The notes: generated from the sequence alone by a model not told the origin. Counted from the stretch's first letter, positions 39,790-50,195 are shown. The stretch is DNA of 64,000 bases from Brachybacterium timonense (GCF_900258505.1 NZ_LT984895.1:1850832-1914831); one strand, 5' to 3'. Numbers and translations: made by a program.

Positions 39790-40725
39790 TCACCGCTCGT
39801 CAGCGGCGGGAGTCTGCTCGAGGTGGTGGCCCAGATGGTGGCGAGCAAACAGCAGACACTGCTCGAGCACATCTTCGCGAGTAAGCCCCGCGGGTCGCGT
39901 TCGGGTGTTGACCTCCACCAGCACGGATCCGGACCAGCCGCGGTTGGCCAGTCGGCGAAGCACTTCGGCGCACGGCTGAGAGCCCTCTCCGGGCGGCAGG
40001 TGCTCGTCCTTGGTGGTGCGACCGGAGCCGTCGGCCAGATGCAGGTGAGTAAGTCGATCTCCCAGTCGGTCGATCATCTCGAGCGGATCATCACCGGCGG
40101 TGGCTGCATGGGAGAGGTCCACAGTCACGTGGGCGTAGTCCTCATCGGTTGGGTCATGGTCCGGGAGATAAACCAGGCCTTCGCGCACGCCCAGGCGCCA
40201 CGGGTACATGTTCTCCACGGCGATCGCGATGCCGGTCGCGGCCTCGATCCGAGCGATGCCCTCAACGAACTCGCGCGCGTACCGGCCCTGCCACCGAAAC
40301 GGCGGATGAGCCACGACCGTCGGCACCTCGAGCTGTTGCGCCATCTGGACTGTGCGCTCGATCTTCGCCCACGGATCCAGGCCCCAGAGGTGCTGCAGGA
40401 AGAACAGAGTCGGCGCGTGCAGAGACAGGATCGGCTGCTCGTACTCCTCGCTGAAGCGACGCAGGGCCGCGACGTCCCGACTGTCCTTCGTCACAGAGAC
40501 CATGACCTCAACGCCGTCGTAGCCGGTCTGCTGGGCGATACGGAAACACTCCTCGACACCGGCGGGGAACACCGAAGACGTGGACAACCCGACGGGAATA
40601 CGGCGCTGGGGGTGCTGATCCGAACGCGGATCGCCATCGCGCAGCCGGCGCGCAAGGCTCGTGCGGCCCCGCCGCAGCGCGCAGTTCGGGCGCGTGAGTG
40701 GGCGCCTGCGACTGTCTTCGTTCAC
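39790..40725 (-). CDS. Sugar phosphate isomerase/epimerase-like TIM-barrel protein
   Basis: A 311-residue protein with a xylose-isomerase-like TIM barrel (GLSTSSVFPAGVEECFRIAQQTGYDGVEVMVS, LSLHAPT, VVAHPPF, IAVENMYP, DLSHAATAGDD, HLHLADGSG, VLVEVNTR). The motifs contain the acidic and His residues that bind metal in this superfamily. The first ~45 residues are a basic tail, retained because GGAAGGAG stands 5 nt before GTG 40725. Reaction unknown. It lies 137 bp upstream of oleA, same direction; no functional link is evident. Confidence 0.85.
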   Translation of the reverse strand: MNEDSRRRPLTRPNCALRRGRTSLARRLRDGDPRSDQHPQRRIPVGLSTSSVFPAGVEECFRIAQQTGYDGVEVMVSVTKDSRDVAALRRFSEEYEQPILSLHAPTLFFLQHLWGLDPWAKIERTVQMAQQLEVPTVVAHPPFRWQGRYAREFVEGIARIEAATGIAIAVENMYPWRLGVREGLVYLPDHDPTDEDYAHVTVDLSHAATAGDDPLEMIDRLGDRLTHLHLADGSGRTTKDEHLPPGEGSQPCAEVLRRLANRGWSGSVLVEVNTRTRPAGLTREDVLEQCLLFARHHLGHHLEQTPAADER

Positions 40726-40814
40726 CCCGTCTCCTTCCCTCTGGCCAAGCTACGGCCACCACGGGCTCGTTCAGTATGCCGTAGCGGGGCAGAAAGGTGC
40801 AGTGATCAGGTGCC

Positions 40815-40820
40815 TACACT
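40815..40820 (+). promoter_or_regulatory. -10 element TACACT upstream of tdk
   Basis: TACACT predicts a transcript start near 40827, giving a 32-nt leader before tdk ATG 40859. Confidence 0.4.
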
Positions 40821-40858
40821 GCCTTCGTGCTGATCCCCGACTCCGGAGTCCTCACCTC

Positions 40859-41467
40859 ATGGCCAAGCTGCACTTCAAGTACGGAGCGATGAACTCCGGC
40901 AAGTCCGACACCCTGATCAAGACCGCCTACAACTACGCCGAACGCGGCCTCGCCACGATCACCGTCAAACCGGCGCTGGACACCAAAGGCGAGGACTGGG
41001 TGGTGGCGCGCGGAGGGGCGAAGCGGAAGGTCGACGTGCTCGTCGCCCACGGCGAGGATCTTCGCGCACGGATCCATGAGGCGGCTGACGCCCAAGGCCT
41101 GCGGCCGCTGCATTGCGTGCTCGTGGACGAATCGCAGTTCCTCGAGCCCGCGCAGATCGACCAGCTGTTCCTGGTCGCGAAGCAGGATGGGATCTCCGTG
41201 ATCTGTTACGGGCTGCGCACAGATTTCACGACGCATGTCTTTCCGGGCAGCAGGCGCCTCTTCGAGCTGGCCGACAACTTCGAGAAGCTGCCAACCATGT
41301 GCCGCTGCGGTTCACAAGCCGAGTTCAACTGCCGTCTGGCCGATGGTCGCCACGTGTTCGAGGGTGAGCAGGTGGCGATCGACGGCGGCGAGATCACCTA
41401 CGAATCGCTGTGCGGTGCATGCTTCATGGACGAGCAGCGAAAGGCCGGGGCGCGTCTGCTCGGATGA
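40859..41467 (+). CDS. tdk: Thymidine kinase
   Basis: Type II thymidine kinase (salvage of deoxythymidine to dTMP with ATP). The 202-residue product has the P-loop GAMNSGKS at residues ~8-15, VLVDESQF, and two zinc-binding pairs, MCRCG near residue 143 and LCGAC near the C-terminus. ATG 40859 has a GGAG 10 nt upstream. A TACACT -10 lies at 40815-40820. A leaderless GTG at 40827 also fits that promoter but is out of frame. Confidence 0.95.
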   Translation: MAKLHFKYGAMNSGKSDTLIKTAYNYAERGLATITVKPALDTKGEDWVVARGGAKRKVDVLVAHGEDLRARIHEAADAQGLRPLHCVLVDESQFLEPAQIDQLFLVAKQDGISVICYGLRTDFTTHVFPGSRRLFELADNFEKLPTMCRCGSQAEFNCRLADGRHVFEGEQVAIDGGEITYESLCGACFMDEQRKAGARLLG

Positions 41468-41527
41468 GCAGTGCTGCCCCGGCCTTCCGGTGCGCAGTAC
41501 GGTGCAGGCGAGGTGGCCTGCGCCTGG

Positions 41528-41869
41528 TCAGGAGCTGAGCGGCTTGTCCTCGCCCACCTCGGCGTCGCCGCCGGCGAGGTCGGACTGCGCGGCATCAGAC
41601 TGGCCGCGGTCGGTGATCTTCGCGGCGGCATCGCTCACCGAGCCACTCACCGAGGAGGCGACCTCGGGAGCCTTCTCCTTCACGGTGCTCGCCGCATCAC
41701 CGGCAGCCTTCACAGCAGTATCACGGGCCTGAGCTGCGCGCTCACGCACCACCGGATCCTGTGCAACCGAGCGAGCATTGCGCTCCAGGGACTCGTAGGG
41801 GCCACGGCCCATCGCCGAGCCGGCCACGAACCCGATACCCAGCCCCAGCAGGAACACGAACTTCTTCAT
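41528..41869 (-). CDS. YtxH-like small membrane protein
   Basis: A 113-residue protein starting MKKFVFLLGLGIGFVAGSAMG: one N-terminal transmembrane helix with a glycine-rich face, then a long charged helix rich in Ala/Asp/Glu/Lys (coiled-coil-like). This is the layout of YtxH-type stress-associated proteins. ATG 41869 has GGAG 9 nt upstream; an ATG 12 nt earlier abuts the purine run. Divergent from putA. Confidence 0.75.
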   Translation of the reverse strand: MKKFVFLLGLGIGFVAGSAMGRGPYESLERNARSVAQDPVVRERAAQARDTAVKAAGDAASTVKEKAPEVASSVSGSVSDAAAKITDRGQSDAAQSDLAGGDAEVGEDKPLSS

Positions 41870-41971
41870 CGTCTTCTCCATCTCCTCGAGGACGGTCCTC
41901 GACGTCACTCTTCCATACTGTCGGCCTTCTCCGATCGCGTCGACCGACCGGTCCACGAGGCTGTGCGGGGA

Positions 41972-41977
41972 TACGAT
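41972..41977 (+). promoter_or_regulatory. -10 element TACGAT for putA
   Basis: TACGAT predicts a start near 41984 and a 43-nt leader holding the GAGGA ribosome site of putA. It overlaps the furthest-upstream ATG (41976) of the frame, which excludes that start. Confidence 0.4.
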
Positions 41978-42026
41978 GCGCTCAGGCCCGGGAATGCCAG
42001 CGCCTCCCCAACCATTCGAGGACTCG

Positions 42027-45000
42027 ATGATGACTCCTGAAGTTTCACGCGCCGCACGCCCCAGCACCTCCGTGACGGCCGCCCAGGTGGCCGATCTTGT
42101 GCAGGACTGGGTGCGCGCTTCCGCCACACGTCCTATCCCGTCAGCAGCCCGGATGCTCGCTGACCTCCTGCGGGATCCGAAGGGCTTGGAGTTCACGCTC
42201 GCCTTCGTGGATAGGGTGATTCGGCCGGAAGATCCGCGGGCAGCTGCCGTGGAGCTGCGGCGCCTCGCGCAGGATCCACCGCAATTCCTGCCGCCTGCGC
42301 TGCGTCGCGTCGTCTCCATGGGTGGCGCCGCGTCTCGGCTCGCCCCACAGGTGGTGGTTCCCGCTGCCCGCGCCACGATGCGCCGCCTGGTCTCGCACCT
42401 GATCCTCGATGCGCGGGACCCGCATCTTGCACGGTCCATCCGTCGGCTCACCGCTGACGGCACCGCACTGAACATCAACCTGCTGGGCGAGGCGGTGCTC
42501 GGTGCGCAGGAGGCTGCACGGCGCCTGGAGGGCGTTCGGGAGCTGATCCGTCGCGAGGACGTCGACTACGTCTCGATCAAGGTCTCGTCGATCATCGATC
42601 ACCTGCCGCTCTGGGATGCAGAGCGCACGGTCGAGCGGGTGGTCGAAACGCTGCTGCCCGTGTATCTGGAGGCGGCCCGGCAGGAGCACCCCACGTTCAT
42701 CAACATGGACATGGAGGAGTACCACGACCTCGAACTCACCCTTGCGGTGTTCGAGTCACTGCTGGACCGGCCTGAACTCATGGGTCTGCGCGCAGGGATC
42801 GTGCTGCAGGCGTACCTGCCCGATGCCCAGCGGGCCATGCTCCGTCTACGTGCCTTCGCCGAGCAGCGCACGGCCGCTGGCGGCGCCCCCATCAAGGTGC
42901 GTCTGGTCAAGGGCGCGAACCTGGCGATGGAGCGAGTCGATGCTTCCCTGCACGGGTGGCGACAGGCACCGCTGGAATCCAAGGAGGAGACCGACGCCCA
43001 GTACAAGCGGATCCTGCTGGATGCGCTGCAGCCGGAGCATCTGCGGGCGGTCAACATTGGCGTCGCCGGGCACAACCTCTTCGACGTCGCCTTCGCGCAT
43101 CTGGTCATGACCGAGCGCGGTATCGATCCAGGGCCAGATAACGGTGTCGAGTTCGAGATGCTCGCCGGGATGGCACCCGGCCAGCAGGCCGTGGTACGCG
43201 AATCCGTCGGCTCCATGCGGCTGTATGTGCCGGTGGTGGACCCTGCGCACTTCGACGTCGCGGTGTCCTACCTGGTGCGGCGCCTCGAGGAGAATGCGTC
43301 CAGCGAGAACTTCATGTCTGCCGTGTTCGAGCTTGACACACGTCCGGAGCTGTTCGAGCGTGAAGGGGCGCGCTTCGAACGGGCCCTGCATCGAGCGCTC
43401 GCGGAAGAGTCAGAGCTGACGCATCGCGATCAGGATCGCACGCAGGATGCACGTGGGGGCCTGCCGGAGCTCGGTTCCTCGGTGCTGCCTGCAACGCCTG
43501 GGGCGTTCCGCAACACTCCGGATACCGACATGTCCACCCTTGCGAACCAGGCGTGGGGCGACGAGATCACCCATCGCATTCGCGGCAGTAGGGTCGGTAT
43601 CGCTGAAGCAGAGGCGGCCCGCCTCGAAACCACCGAGCAGGTCGACGCGGCGATTCAGCGGGCTCTGCAGGCGCAGACGGCATGGGCGGGGCGCACTCCA
43701 GCCGAGCGAGCGCAGCTGCTGCGGCAGGCGGCCCGGCATCTAGCGGCTCGCCGCGGTGAACTGCTCGAGGTGATGGGTGCGGAGACCGGGAAGACGCTCG
43801 CGCAGGGCGATCCGGAAGTCAGCGAGGCGATCGATTTCGCCCTGTACTACGCCGACCAGATCGAGCAGCTCAACGCCCGCGAGGACGTCACCTTCAGCCC
43901 GCGACCGTTGACGCTCGTGACGCCGCCGTGGAACTTCCCCGTCGCGATCCCGACAGGTGGCGTCACCGCGGCGCTCGCCACGGGGTCAGCGGTGATCATG
44001 AAGCCTGCTCCGCAAGCGCGGAGGTGTGGCGCCCTCATCGGCGCGATCCTGCATGCAGCAGGGATCCCCGAGGACGTGCTGCAGATCCTCGACGTGCCGG
44101 AGACAGAGGTGGGACGCTCCCTCGTATCGGACCCACGGATCTCCCAGCTCATCCTCACCGGCGCCTATGAGACCTCCGAGCTGTTCGCCTCCTGGAATCC
44201 CGCTCTGCCAATCAAAGCGGAGACCAGCGGGAAGAACGCCATCATCGTCACCCCGCATGCCGACCTGGACCTGGCCGCACGGGATGTGGCTCAGAGCGCG
44301 TTCGGGCATGCCGGCCAGAAATGCTCCGCCGCATCGCTCGTCATCACCGTCGGGTCTGTGACGCGGTCGCGGCGCTTCCAGGCGCAGCTCGCTGACGCCG
44401 TGCTCAGTCTGCATGTCGGTCTACCGAGCGACGCCTCCGCCGACGTCGGCCCCGTGATCGAAGCTCCCGGAACGAAGCTCACCGAGGGCCTGACTGAGCT
44501 GGGCCCCGGCGAGCAGTGGCTCTCGCAGCCGCGGATCCTGAACGACGACGCATGCCTGATCACGCCCGGTGTGCGCACCGGCGTGCGAGAGGGATCCGCT
44601 TACCACCTCACGGAGTATTTCGGACCGGTGCTCGGCATGATGCACGCCGACACTCTCGAGGAGGCGCTGCGCCTGCAGAACGGCACCGCGTATGGGCTCA
44701 CTGCCGGTCTCCACTCGCTGGATGAGGAAGAGATCGCCTGGTGGATCCAGCGTGTGCAGGCCGGGAACCTCTACATCAATCGCGGGATCACCGGGGCGAT
44801 CGTGCAGCGGCAGCCCTTCGGCGGCTGGAAGCGTTCCGCCGTCGGGCAGACGTCCAAGGCGGGCGGCCCCTCCTATCTGATCCATCTCATGGACGCGCAC
44901 GACGTCACGGAGCGCAGTGACGAGGAAGCCTGGGCGGCAGCGGCCCGGCACAGCGATCGCGAGGTCTGGGCCAGTGAGCTCACTGCTCGTGACGTGCAGG

Positions 45001-45473
45001 ATCTGCATGGTGAGATCAACGTTCTGCGACATCTGCCGGTGCCGGTCACGGTGCGCGCGGTTGACGGGGCGAACCCGGTGGAGCTGGCGAGGGTGCTGCA
45101 TGCTGCACAGACCGTGTCGGCGCCTGTGGAGGTGTCCGTTGCGACGGCAGATCAGCGTGAGGCAGCGATCCACGCCGGCGTGGAGCCGAACGATGTGCGC
45201 CTCGAGGACGCAGCAACCTTTGCGGCACGCGTGGATGCGCAAACGCCAACGCGGATCCGGCTGATCGGCGAGGCCGACGACGCGCTACTGAAGGCGGTCG
45301 CCCAACGGGTCGAGGTATCGCTGTGGCGCGACCCGGTGACGGCAAGCGGCCGTATCGAGCTGCTCCCGTTCCTGCATGAGCAGGCGATCTCCGCCACGAA
45401 TCACCGGTACGGCAATCCCCTGCCGCGGCCACTGGATCTCGTGGGGCCAACCGGATTCGCGCGCGGGGCGTGA
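42027..45473 (+). CDS. putA: Bifunctional proline dehydrogenase/L-glutamate gamma-semialdehyde dehydrogenase
   Basis: A 1148-residue enzyme that oxidises proline to glutamate with channelling of the intermediate. The proline-dehydrogenase barrel (about residues 50-480) shows VSIKVSSI, FINMDMEEY, LQAYLPDA, RLVKGANL and YVPVVDPAHF. The aldehyde dehydrogenase part (~510-960) shows TPPWNFPVAIPTGG, ETSGKNA and GHAGQKCSA with the catalytic Cys near residue 766. A further C-terminal ~200 residues complete the long form. No N-terminal ribbon-helix-helix DNA-binding domain is present, so it is not a self-repressor. GAGGA precedes ATG 42027. Confidence 0.95.
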   Translation: MMTPEVSRAARPSTSVTAAQVADLVQDWVRASATRPIPSAARMLADLLRDPKGLEFTLAFVDRVIRPEDPRAAAVELRRLAQDPPQFLPPALRRVVSMGGAASRLAPQVVVPAARATMRRLVSHLILDARDPHLARSIRRLTADGTALNINLLGEAVLGAQEAARRLEGVRELIRREDVDYVSIKVSSIIDHLPLWDAERTVERVVETLLPVYLEAARQEHPTFINMDMEEYHDLELTLAVFESLLDRPELMGLRAGIVLQAYLPDAQRAMLRLRAFAEQRTAAGGAPIKVRLVKGANLAMERVDASLHGWRQAPLESKEETDAQYKRILLDALQPEHLRAVNIGVAGHNLFDVAFAHLVMTERGIDPGPDNGVEFEMLAGMAPGQQAVVRESVGSMRLYVPVVDPAHFDVAVSYLVRRLEENASSENFMSAVFELDTRPELFEREGARFERALHRALAEESELTHRDQDRTQDARGGLPELGSSVLPATPGAFRNTPDTDMSTLANQAWGDEITHRIRGSRVGIAEAEAARLETTEQVDAAIQRALQAQTAWAGRTPAERAQLLRQAARHLAARRGELLEVMGAETGKTLAQGDPEVSEAIDFALYYADQIEQLNAREDVTFSPRPLTLVTPPWNFPVAIPTGGVTAALATGSAVIMKPAPQARRCGALIGAILHAAGIPEDVLQILDVPETEVGRSLVSDPRISQLILTGAYETSELFASWNPALPIKAETSGKNAIIVTPHADLDLAARDVAQSAFGHAGQKCSAASLVITVGSVTRSRRFQAQLADAVLSLHVGLPSDASADVGPVIEAPGTKLTEGLTELGPGEQWLSQPRILNDDACLITPGVRTGVREGSAYHLTEYFGPVLGMMHADTLEEALRLQNGTAYGLTAGLHSLDEEEIAWWIQRVQAGNLYINRGITGAIVQRQPFGGWKRSAVGQTSKAGGPSYLIHLMDAHDVTERSDEEAWAAAARHSDREVWASELTARDVQDLHGEINVLRHLPVPVTVRAVDGANPVELARVLHAAQTVSAPVEVSVATADQREAAIHAGVEPNDVRLEDAATFAARVDAQTPTRIRLIGEADDALLKAVAQRVEVSLWRDPVTASGRIELLPFLHEQAISATNHRYGNPLPRPLDLVGPTGFARGA

Positions 45474-45520
45474 ACCCGGCGGCATCGTGCACGCCCCTGT
45501 CGGTACCGCGCCCGTGTTCG

Positions 45521-45526
45521 TACGCT
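45521..45526 (+). promoter_or_regulatory. -10 element TACGCT upstream of GH76 gene
   Basis: TACGCT predicts a start near 45533 and a leader of about 112 nt before ATG 45645. The leader contains a short GTG-initiated frame (45531) of unknown relevance. Confidence 0.3.
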
Positions 45527-45644
45527 GGGCGTGAGCATCGGAGGTTGTCCACATGCTGCGGCGTTGCCTTGCCGCCGGGGCACCCGACCCCTAGGGTTGT
45601 GAGGCCTGTCACCCGCAGGCCGACTCGATGACGAGGAGCACACG

Positions 45645-46898
45645 ATGAGTCACCCGCACCACAGCATCTCCCGCCGCACCGCTTTGGGCGCCGCCACGGC
45701 GACCGCGGCGATGCTCACCACCACGCCCAGTCTCGCCGCGCCGCGGGGACAGGAGGACCGCATGACCACTGACAAGCCGCTGAGCCCTGTACCGGGGAAA
45801 GGTGTGGCGCGTCAGCGCGCCGTGGCCGCGCACGATGCGATGCAGAAGCACTTCGGTACGCAGGACGGGTCCGATCTGCTGCGGGAGTTCCATCCGCATC
45901 GGGAAGACGACAACCCGTACTCCTACGAGTGGCCGTTCTCGCAGGCTCGCATCGCCACTGATCAGCTCTCCCGCACCGTGGGCGGGGCAAGCCTGCGCCT
46001 GGATGATCTGATCGCTTCACGCGATCGTGGGCAGGAGCGTTACTGGCATCTCGCGGGCGGTACCACAGGCTTGCCTGGCTACGCGTCAGCGACGGATCTG
46101 GAGCAGGGCGCGCACGGCACGTACTTCTACGACGACAATTCGTGGGTCGCGCTCGCCGAGCTTGAACGGCATCGCGCCTCCGGGGGATGTGAGGGCGATC
46201 TCGACCGCGTCGAGGAGATCCTCGCGCTTCTGCGATCAGCCCGCTCGACCGATGAGTCGTTGCCGGCACCCGGCGGACTGTTCTGGTCCCAGGGCGATGA
46301 CGGGGACCGCAACACTGTGGCGACCATGCCAGCCGCGAAGGTCGCGTTGCACCTGCACCAGATCACCGGGGACGAGAGCCTGCTCGAGGACGCTCGGGAA
46401 TGGGTCGAGTGGACCCGCGAGCACCTGCTCTCCCCCGAGGGGCTGTTCTGGGATCATGTGAAGCTCGACGGCACCGTCGAGAAAATGTTCTGGACCTACA
46501 ACCAGGGCGTGCCGATCGGTGTTGAGGTGCTGCTGCATCAGATCACCGGCGAGGATGAGCACCGCCAGCGGGCACTGGACCTGGTGGACGCGGTCATCGA
46601 CCACTACCAGGTGTTCACGCGCGGCGGGCGGCTTGACGACGACCAGCCCGTGTTCTTCAACGCGATCCTGTGCGCGAACCTGCTGTACGCGCAGAGCGTG
46701 TTGGGCGATGTGGTTCCGGGTGAGCGCATCACGCAGGAGGCTGCGCATCGGGCGTGGACGGATCAGCGCGACCCGGCCACCGACCTGTCGACGCGCCGCA
46801 ACGACAAGGGTGAGCTGGAGCTGCTTATGCAGGCGGGTCTGACGCGGCTGCAGGCGCTCGCGGCGATGGCGCCTCCGGTGTGGAGGCACCTCGCCTGA
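45645..46898 (+). CDS. Tat-exported glycoside hydrolase family 76 (alpha-1,6-mannanase-like)
   Basis: A 417-residue secreted hydrolase. The N-terminus HSISRRTALGAATATAAML is a twin-arginine signal. The mature part is an (alpha/alpha)6 barrel of the GH76 type, with the catalytic Asp pair in YFYDDNSWVALA (residues ~163-164), EGLFWDHV and MFWTYNQG (near 283). Family members cut alpha-1,6-mannan, found in fungal walls and in actinobacterial lipomannan; the actual substrate is not known. GAGGAG precedes ATG 45645. Convergent with the uridylyltransferase gene. Confidence 0.85.
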   Translation: MSHPHHSISRRTALGAATATAAMLTTTPSLAAPRGQEDRMTTDKPLSPVPGKGVARQRAVAAHDAMQKHFGTQDGSDLLREFHPHREDDNPYSYEWPFSQARIATDQLSRTVGGASLRLDDLIASRDRGQERYWHLAGGTTGLPGYASATDLEQGAHGTYFYDDNSWVALAELERHRASGGCEGDLDRVEEILALLRSARSTDESLPAPGGLFWSQGDDGDRNTVATMPAAKVALHLHQITGDESLLEDAREWVEWTREHLLSPEGLFWDHVKLDGTVEKMFWTYNQGVPIGVEVLLHQITGEDEHRQRALDLVDAVIDHYQVFTRGGRLDDDQPVFFNAILCANLLYAQSVLGDVVPGERITQEAAHRAWTDQRDPATDLSTRRNDKGELELLMQAGLTRLQALAAMAPPVWRHLA

Positions 46899-46931
46899 GC
46901 ACGACCGGCAGGGGTGCGGGGACGGTGCCGT

Positions 46932-48314
46932 TCAGCGCTGGGTGCCGACCCGCGCCCCTTCGGGCACGTCCCCGCCTTCGGGCCCGAGCACCACGTCGCC
47001 CAGGAGACTCACGTCGGCGCCGAAGGTCCAGTCCCCCTGAATGTCCACGGCGCTGGCCTGCTTCAGTGAGGGCACGCCGTGAGGGAAACGCGCCTCGAAG
47101 TCCCCGATCAGCTTGTAGGCCTCAGAGGCGAGCTTCACGGTGGGCACCGTTGGCGCCTGCTGCACGAGAGCCTGACGGTTATCGAGGTCGTACACATCTG
47201 ATCGCACGAGCATGAGGTCGCTCGTAGCCTTGACCGGGAGGAACCGGTCCCGGCCGACGACGATCGCGGTTGCCCCCTCGAAGACCTCGACCGCTGCGCC
47301 CATCGCAGACTCGATCTGGTAAACGGGCGTGGAGGACTTATCTGCGGGATCCACCGTCTTCTCGTTGCGGATCAGCGGCAGACCCATGACGCCGCCTCGC
47401 GATGTCAGCACCGCGTCGAGCTGCTCGAGGTCGAACCACAGGTTGTTGGTGTGGAAGTACGGGTGGCGGTGCTCGTCGGTGAAGTAATCCATCTCCTCGG
47501 CCGGAGTCTGCGCGGTGTCGCGCAGGATGAGTCGGCCATCGGACTTGCGGATCGCCAGGTGGCCACCCTTGCGATCCGCGGCGGTGCGCCGGCATAGCTC
47601 AGCGGCGTACGGCGCACCGGTGGACGCGAACCAGGAGGCGATCACCGGGCTCGGCACGGTGCCCAGGTTGTCCGAGTTGGAGACGGAGGCGTACTTGAAG
47701 CCGGCGTCCAGCAGCTGCTGGAGCACACCGGAGGTCTGCAGGGCGGTGTAGATGTCACCGTGGCCGGGCGGGCACCATTCGAGATCAGGATCGGCGGACC
47801 ACTCCACGGGGGTGAGGTCGTCAGTGCGCAGCTTCGGCTCCTTGTTCTGCAGGAAGTCGAGCGGCAAGTCGCCCACACGCAGATCCGGGTACTTTTCGAG
47901 CGCCGCCAGCGTGTCCTCGCGAGTGCGGAAGGAGTTCATGAACAGCAGCGGCAGACGCGACAAAGTGCCACGACGGGCGGCGAGCACCTGCTCGACGATG
48001 ATGTCAAGGAACGTCTTGCCAGCACGCACAGGCAACAGCGACTTCGCCTTGTCCATGCCCATGGACGTGCCGAGCCCGCCGTTGAGGTTGATGATGACGA
48101 GCTGGTCGAAGACCTGCTTGGCGTGGGCCGGATCGATGCTGACATCCTCGAGCTTCGGCGGATCGAGGTACGGCTCGATGGTGTCCTCAGGGATCGTGCC
48201 GGTCACCCCGGCTTCAAGCTGCCCGTAGTAATGGGTGAAGACGTCGATCGCGGTCTGCGGAACCTGGGCATCGGCCATCTTCTGCTGCGCTGCGGCGAGT
48301 CCTTCGGTGCTCAT
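46932..48314 (-). CDS. UTP-glucose-1-phosphate uridylyltransferase (UDPGP family)
   Basis: Makes UDP-glucose from UTP and glucose-1-phosphate. This 460-residue form is the eukaryote-like UDPGP family (not GalU): the nucleotide loop [22 protein letters not shown] near residue 72, [30 protein letters not shown] and [14 protein letters not shown] left-handed helix domain ends the protein. TAGGGT (48321-48326) ends 6 nt before ATG 48314, so that start is chosen over a GTG two codons upstream. Confidence 0.94.
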   Translation of the reverse strand: MSTEGLAAAQQKMADAQVPQTAIDVFTHYYGQLEAGVTGTIPEDTIEPYLDPPKLEDVSIDPAHAKQVFDQLVIINLNGGLGTSMGMDKAKSLLPVRAGKTFLDIIVEQVLAARRGTLSRLPLLFMNSFRTREDTLAALEKYPDLRVGDLPLDFLQNKEPKLRTDDLTPVEWSADPDLEWCPPGHGDIYTALQTSGVLQQLLDAGFKYASVSNSDNLGTVPSPVIASWFASTGAPYAAELCRRTAADRKGGHLAIRKSDGRLILRDTAQTPAEEMDYFTDEHRHPYFHTNNLWFDLEQLDAVLTSRGGVMGLPLIRNEKTVDPADKSSTPVYQIESAMGAAVEVFEGATAIVVGRDRFLPVKATSDLMLVRSDVYDLDNRQALVQQAPTVPTVKLASEAYKLIGDFEARFPHGVPSLKQASAVDIQGDWTFGADVSLLGDVVLGPEGGDVPEGARVGTQR

Positions 48315-48320
48315 GGTCAC

Positions 48321-48326
48321 ACCCTA
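48321..48326 (-). promoter_or_regulatory. -10 element TAGGGT of a leaderless promoter
   Basis: On the minus strand TAGGGT ends exactly 6 nt before ATG 48314 and overlaps no other signal. It decides the start of the uridylyltransferase. Confidence 0.5.
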
Positions 48327-48381
48327 CCGACGTCGGCGAGTGTGGCGGGCCGCGGACGGGGCGGCCTCGGCGGTGACTCCG

Positions 48382-48387
48382 TAGACT
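48382..48387 (+). promoter_or_regulatory. -10 element TAGACT for metG
   Basis: TAGACT ends 8 nt before ATG 48396, so the metG message would begin at or within 2 nt of the start codon. No ribosome site. Confidence 0.4.
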
Positions 48388-48395
48388 GGGGCGCT

Positions 48396-50195
48396 ATGAG
48401 CACAGTCCTGTCTGCGGTCGCGTGGCCGTATGCCAACGGTCCCCGTCACATCGGTCACGTCGCCGGCTTCGGCGTTCCTTCGGACGTCTTCTCCCGGTAC
48501 ATGCGCATGGCTGGGCATGACGTGCTCATGGTCTCCGGCACCGACGAGCATGGCACCCCGATCCTGGTCGAGGCCGGCAAACAGGGCGTCAGCGCCCAGC
48601 AGCTTGCCGACCGCAATAATCGGGTGATCGTCGAAGATCTCGTGGCGCTCGGCCTCAGCTACGACCTCTTCACCCGCACCACGACCCGGAACCACTATCA
48701 GGTGGTGCAGGACATGTTCCGGGCCGTACGGGACAATGGCTACCTCGTCGAGCAGCTCACGCAGGGAGCGATCTCACCGTCCACCGGCCGCACCCTGCCG
48801 GACCGCTACATCGAGGGCACCTGCCCGATCTGTGGCACGCCAGGAGCGCGCGGCGATCAGTGCGATGCCTGCGGCAACCAGCTCGACCCCACCGACCTGA
48901 TCGACCCCGTCTCCAAGATCGACGGGGAGACGCCGGAGTTCATCGAAACGTCCCACTGGTTCCTTGACCTGCCGGCGCTGGCCGCGGAACTGGGGCGCTG
49001 GCTCGACACGCGGGAAGCCACCGGCCTGTGGCGGCCCAACGTGATCCGCTTCTCGAAGAACATCCTCGAGGACATCAAGCCCCGTGCGATGACCCGCGAC
49101 ATCGACTGGGGCATCCCCGTGCCGGGCTGGGAGGATCAGCCCAACAAGCGCCTGTACGTGTGGTTTGACGCGGTGATCGGGTACCTCTCCGCCTCGATCG
49201 AGTGGGCGCGACGCAGTGGCGATCCGGATGCCTGGCGGCGCTGGTGGAACGATCCTGAGGCGTTGTCGTACTACTTCATGGGTAAGGACAACATCGTCTT
49301 CCACTCCCAGATCTGGCCAGCGGAAATGCTGGCGCAGAACGGGAAGGGTGACAAGGGCGGTGTGCCCGGGCAGTTCGGTGAACTGAACCTGCCCACGGAG
49401 GTTGTCTCCTCCGAGTTCCTCACGATGGAGGGCAAGAAGTTCTCCTCCTCCAAGGGCGTGGTCATCTACGTACGTGATGTGCTCGACCGCTATCAGCCTG
49501 ATGCACTGCGCTATTTCATCTCCGCCGCGGGACCCGAGAATCAGGACGCGGACTTCACCTGGTCCGAGTTCGTCTCCCGCACCAACAACGAACTGGTGGC
49601 TGGCTGGGGCAACCTGGTCAACCGCACAGCAGCGATGATCGCGAAGAACGTCGGCGAGATCCCTGCCGCTGGCGAGCTCGAGGACATTGACCGTGCGTTG
49701 CTGGATCAGATCCGGGCCGGCTTTGACACCGTCGGCGGGCTGATCGAGCAGCATCGCCAGCGTGCGGCGATCGCCGAGGTCATGCGCCTGGTGGGCGAGG
49801 CGAACCGGTACGTGTCCGAGACGGAGCCGTTCAAGCTGAAGGCGCCGGAGCAGCGTGAGCGCCTGCTCACCGTGCTGCACGTGCTCGCTCAGGCCGTCAC
49901 GGATCTCAACACGATGATCGCGCCGTTCCTGCCGTTCTCTGCGAACGCCGTGGAGAAGGCGCTCGGTGGAGATCGCGTGATCGCTCCGCTGCCCCAGCTG
50001 GTGGAGGTCGAGGATCTGGACGGCGGCCACCCGTACCCGATCATCACGGGTGACTACACCGACGTGCCCGCGTGGGAGCACCGCCCGGTGACGGTCGGCG
50101 CGCCGGTGGCGAAGCCAACGCCGATCTTCACGAAGCTCGATTCAACAGTGGTGGAGCAGGAGCTGGATCGTCTGCGCGCTGAGGCCGAGGGCTGA
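48396..50195 (+). CDS. metG: Methionine-tRNA ligase
   Basis: Charges tRNA-Met. The 599-residue product has the class I signature HIGH (in PRHIGHVAG, near residue 17), a zinc knuckle CPICG...CDACG (~145-165), the KFSSSKG version of KMSKS (~347) and the anticodon-binding helical domain. It lacks the C-terminal tRNA-binding extension present in some species. Start fixed by homology and by the -10 at 48382. Confidence 0.97.
   Translation: MSTVLSAVAWPYANGPRHIGHVAGFGVPSDVFSRYMRMAGHDVLMVSGTDEHGTPILVEAGKQGVSAQQLADRNNRVIVEDLVALGLSYDLFTRTTTRNHYQVVQDMFRAVRDNGYLVEQLTQGAISPSTGRTLPDRYIEGTCPICGTPGARGDQCDACGNQLDPTDLIDPVSKIDGETPEFIETSHWFLDLPALAAELGRWLDTREATGLWRPNVIRFSKNILEDIKPRAMTRDIDWGIPVPGWEDQPNKRLYVWFDAVIGYLSASIEWARRSGDPDAWRRWWNDPEALSYYFMGKDNIVFHSQIWPAEMLAQNGKGDKGGVPGQFGELNLPTEVVSSEFLTMEGKKFSSSKGVVIYVRDVLDRYQPDALRYFISAAGPENQDADFTWSEFVSRTNNELVAGWGNLVNRTAAMIAKNVGEIPAAGELEDIDRALLDQIRAGFDTVGGLIEQHRQRAAIAEVMRLVGEANRYVSETEPFKLKAPEQRERLLTVLHVLAQAVTDLNTMIAPFLPFSANAVEKALGGDRVIAPLPQLVEVEDLDGGHPYPIITGDYTDVPAWEHRPVTVGAPVAKPTPIFTKLDSTVVEQELDRLRAEAEG

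Noticed and set aside
40827..40892. Leaderless 21-codon ORF overlapping the tdk start (GTG 40827)
   Set aside because: Fits the TACACT spacing, but tdk has its own GGAG site; more likely this is just the transcript start.
45531..45602. Short GTG-started frame in the GH76 leader
   Set aside because: Only 4 nt after the -10 hexamer and without features; could be chance.
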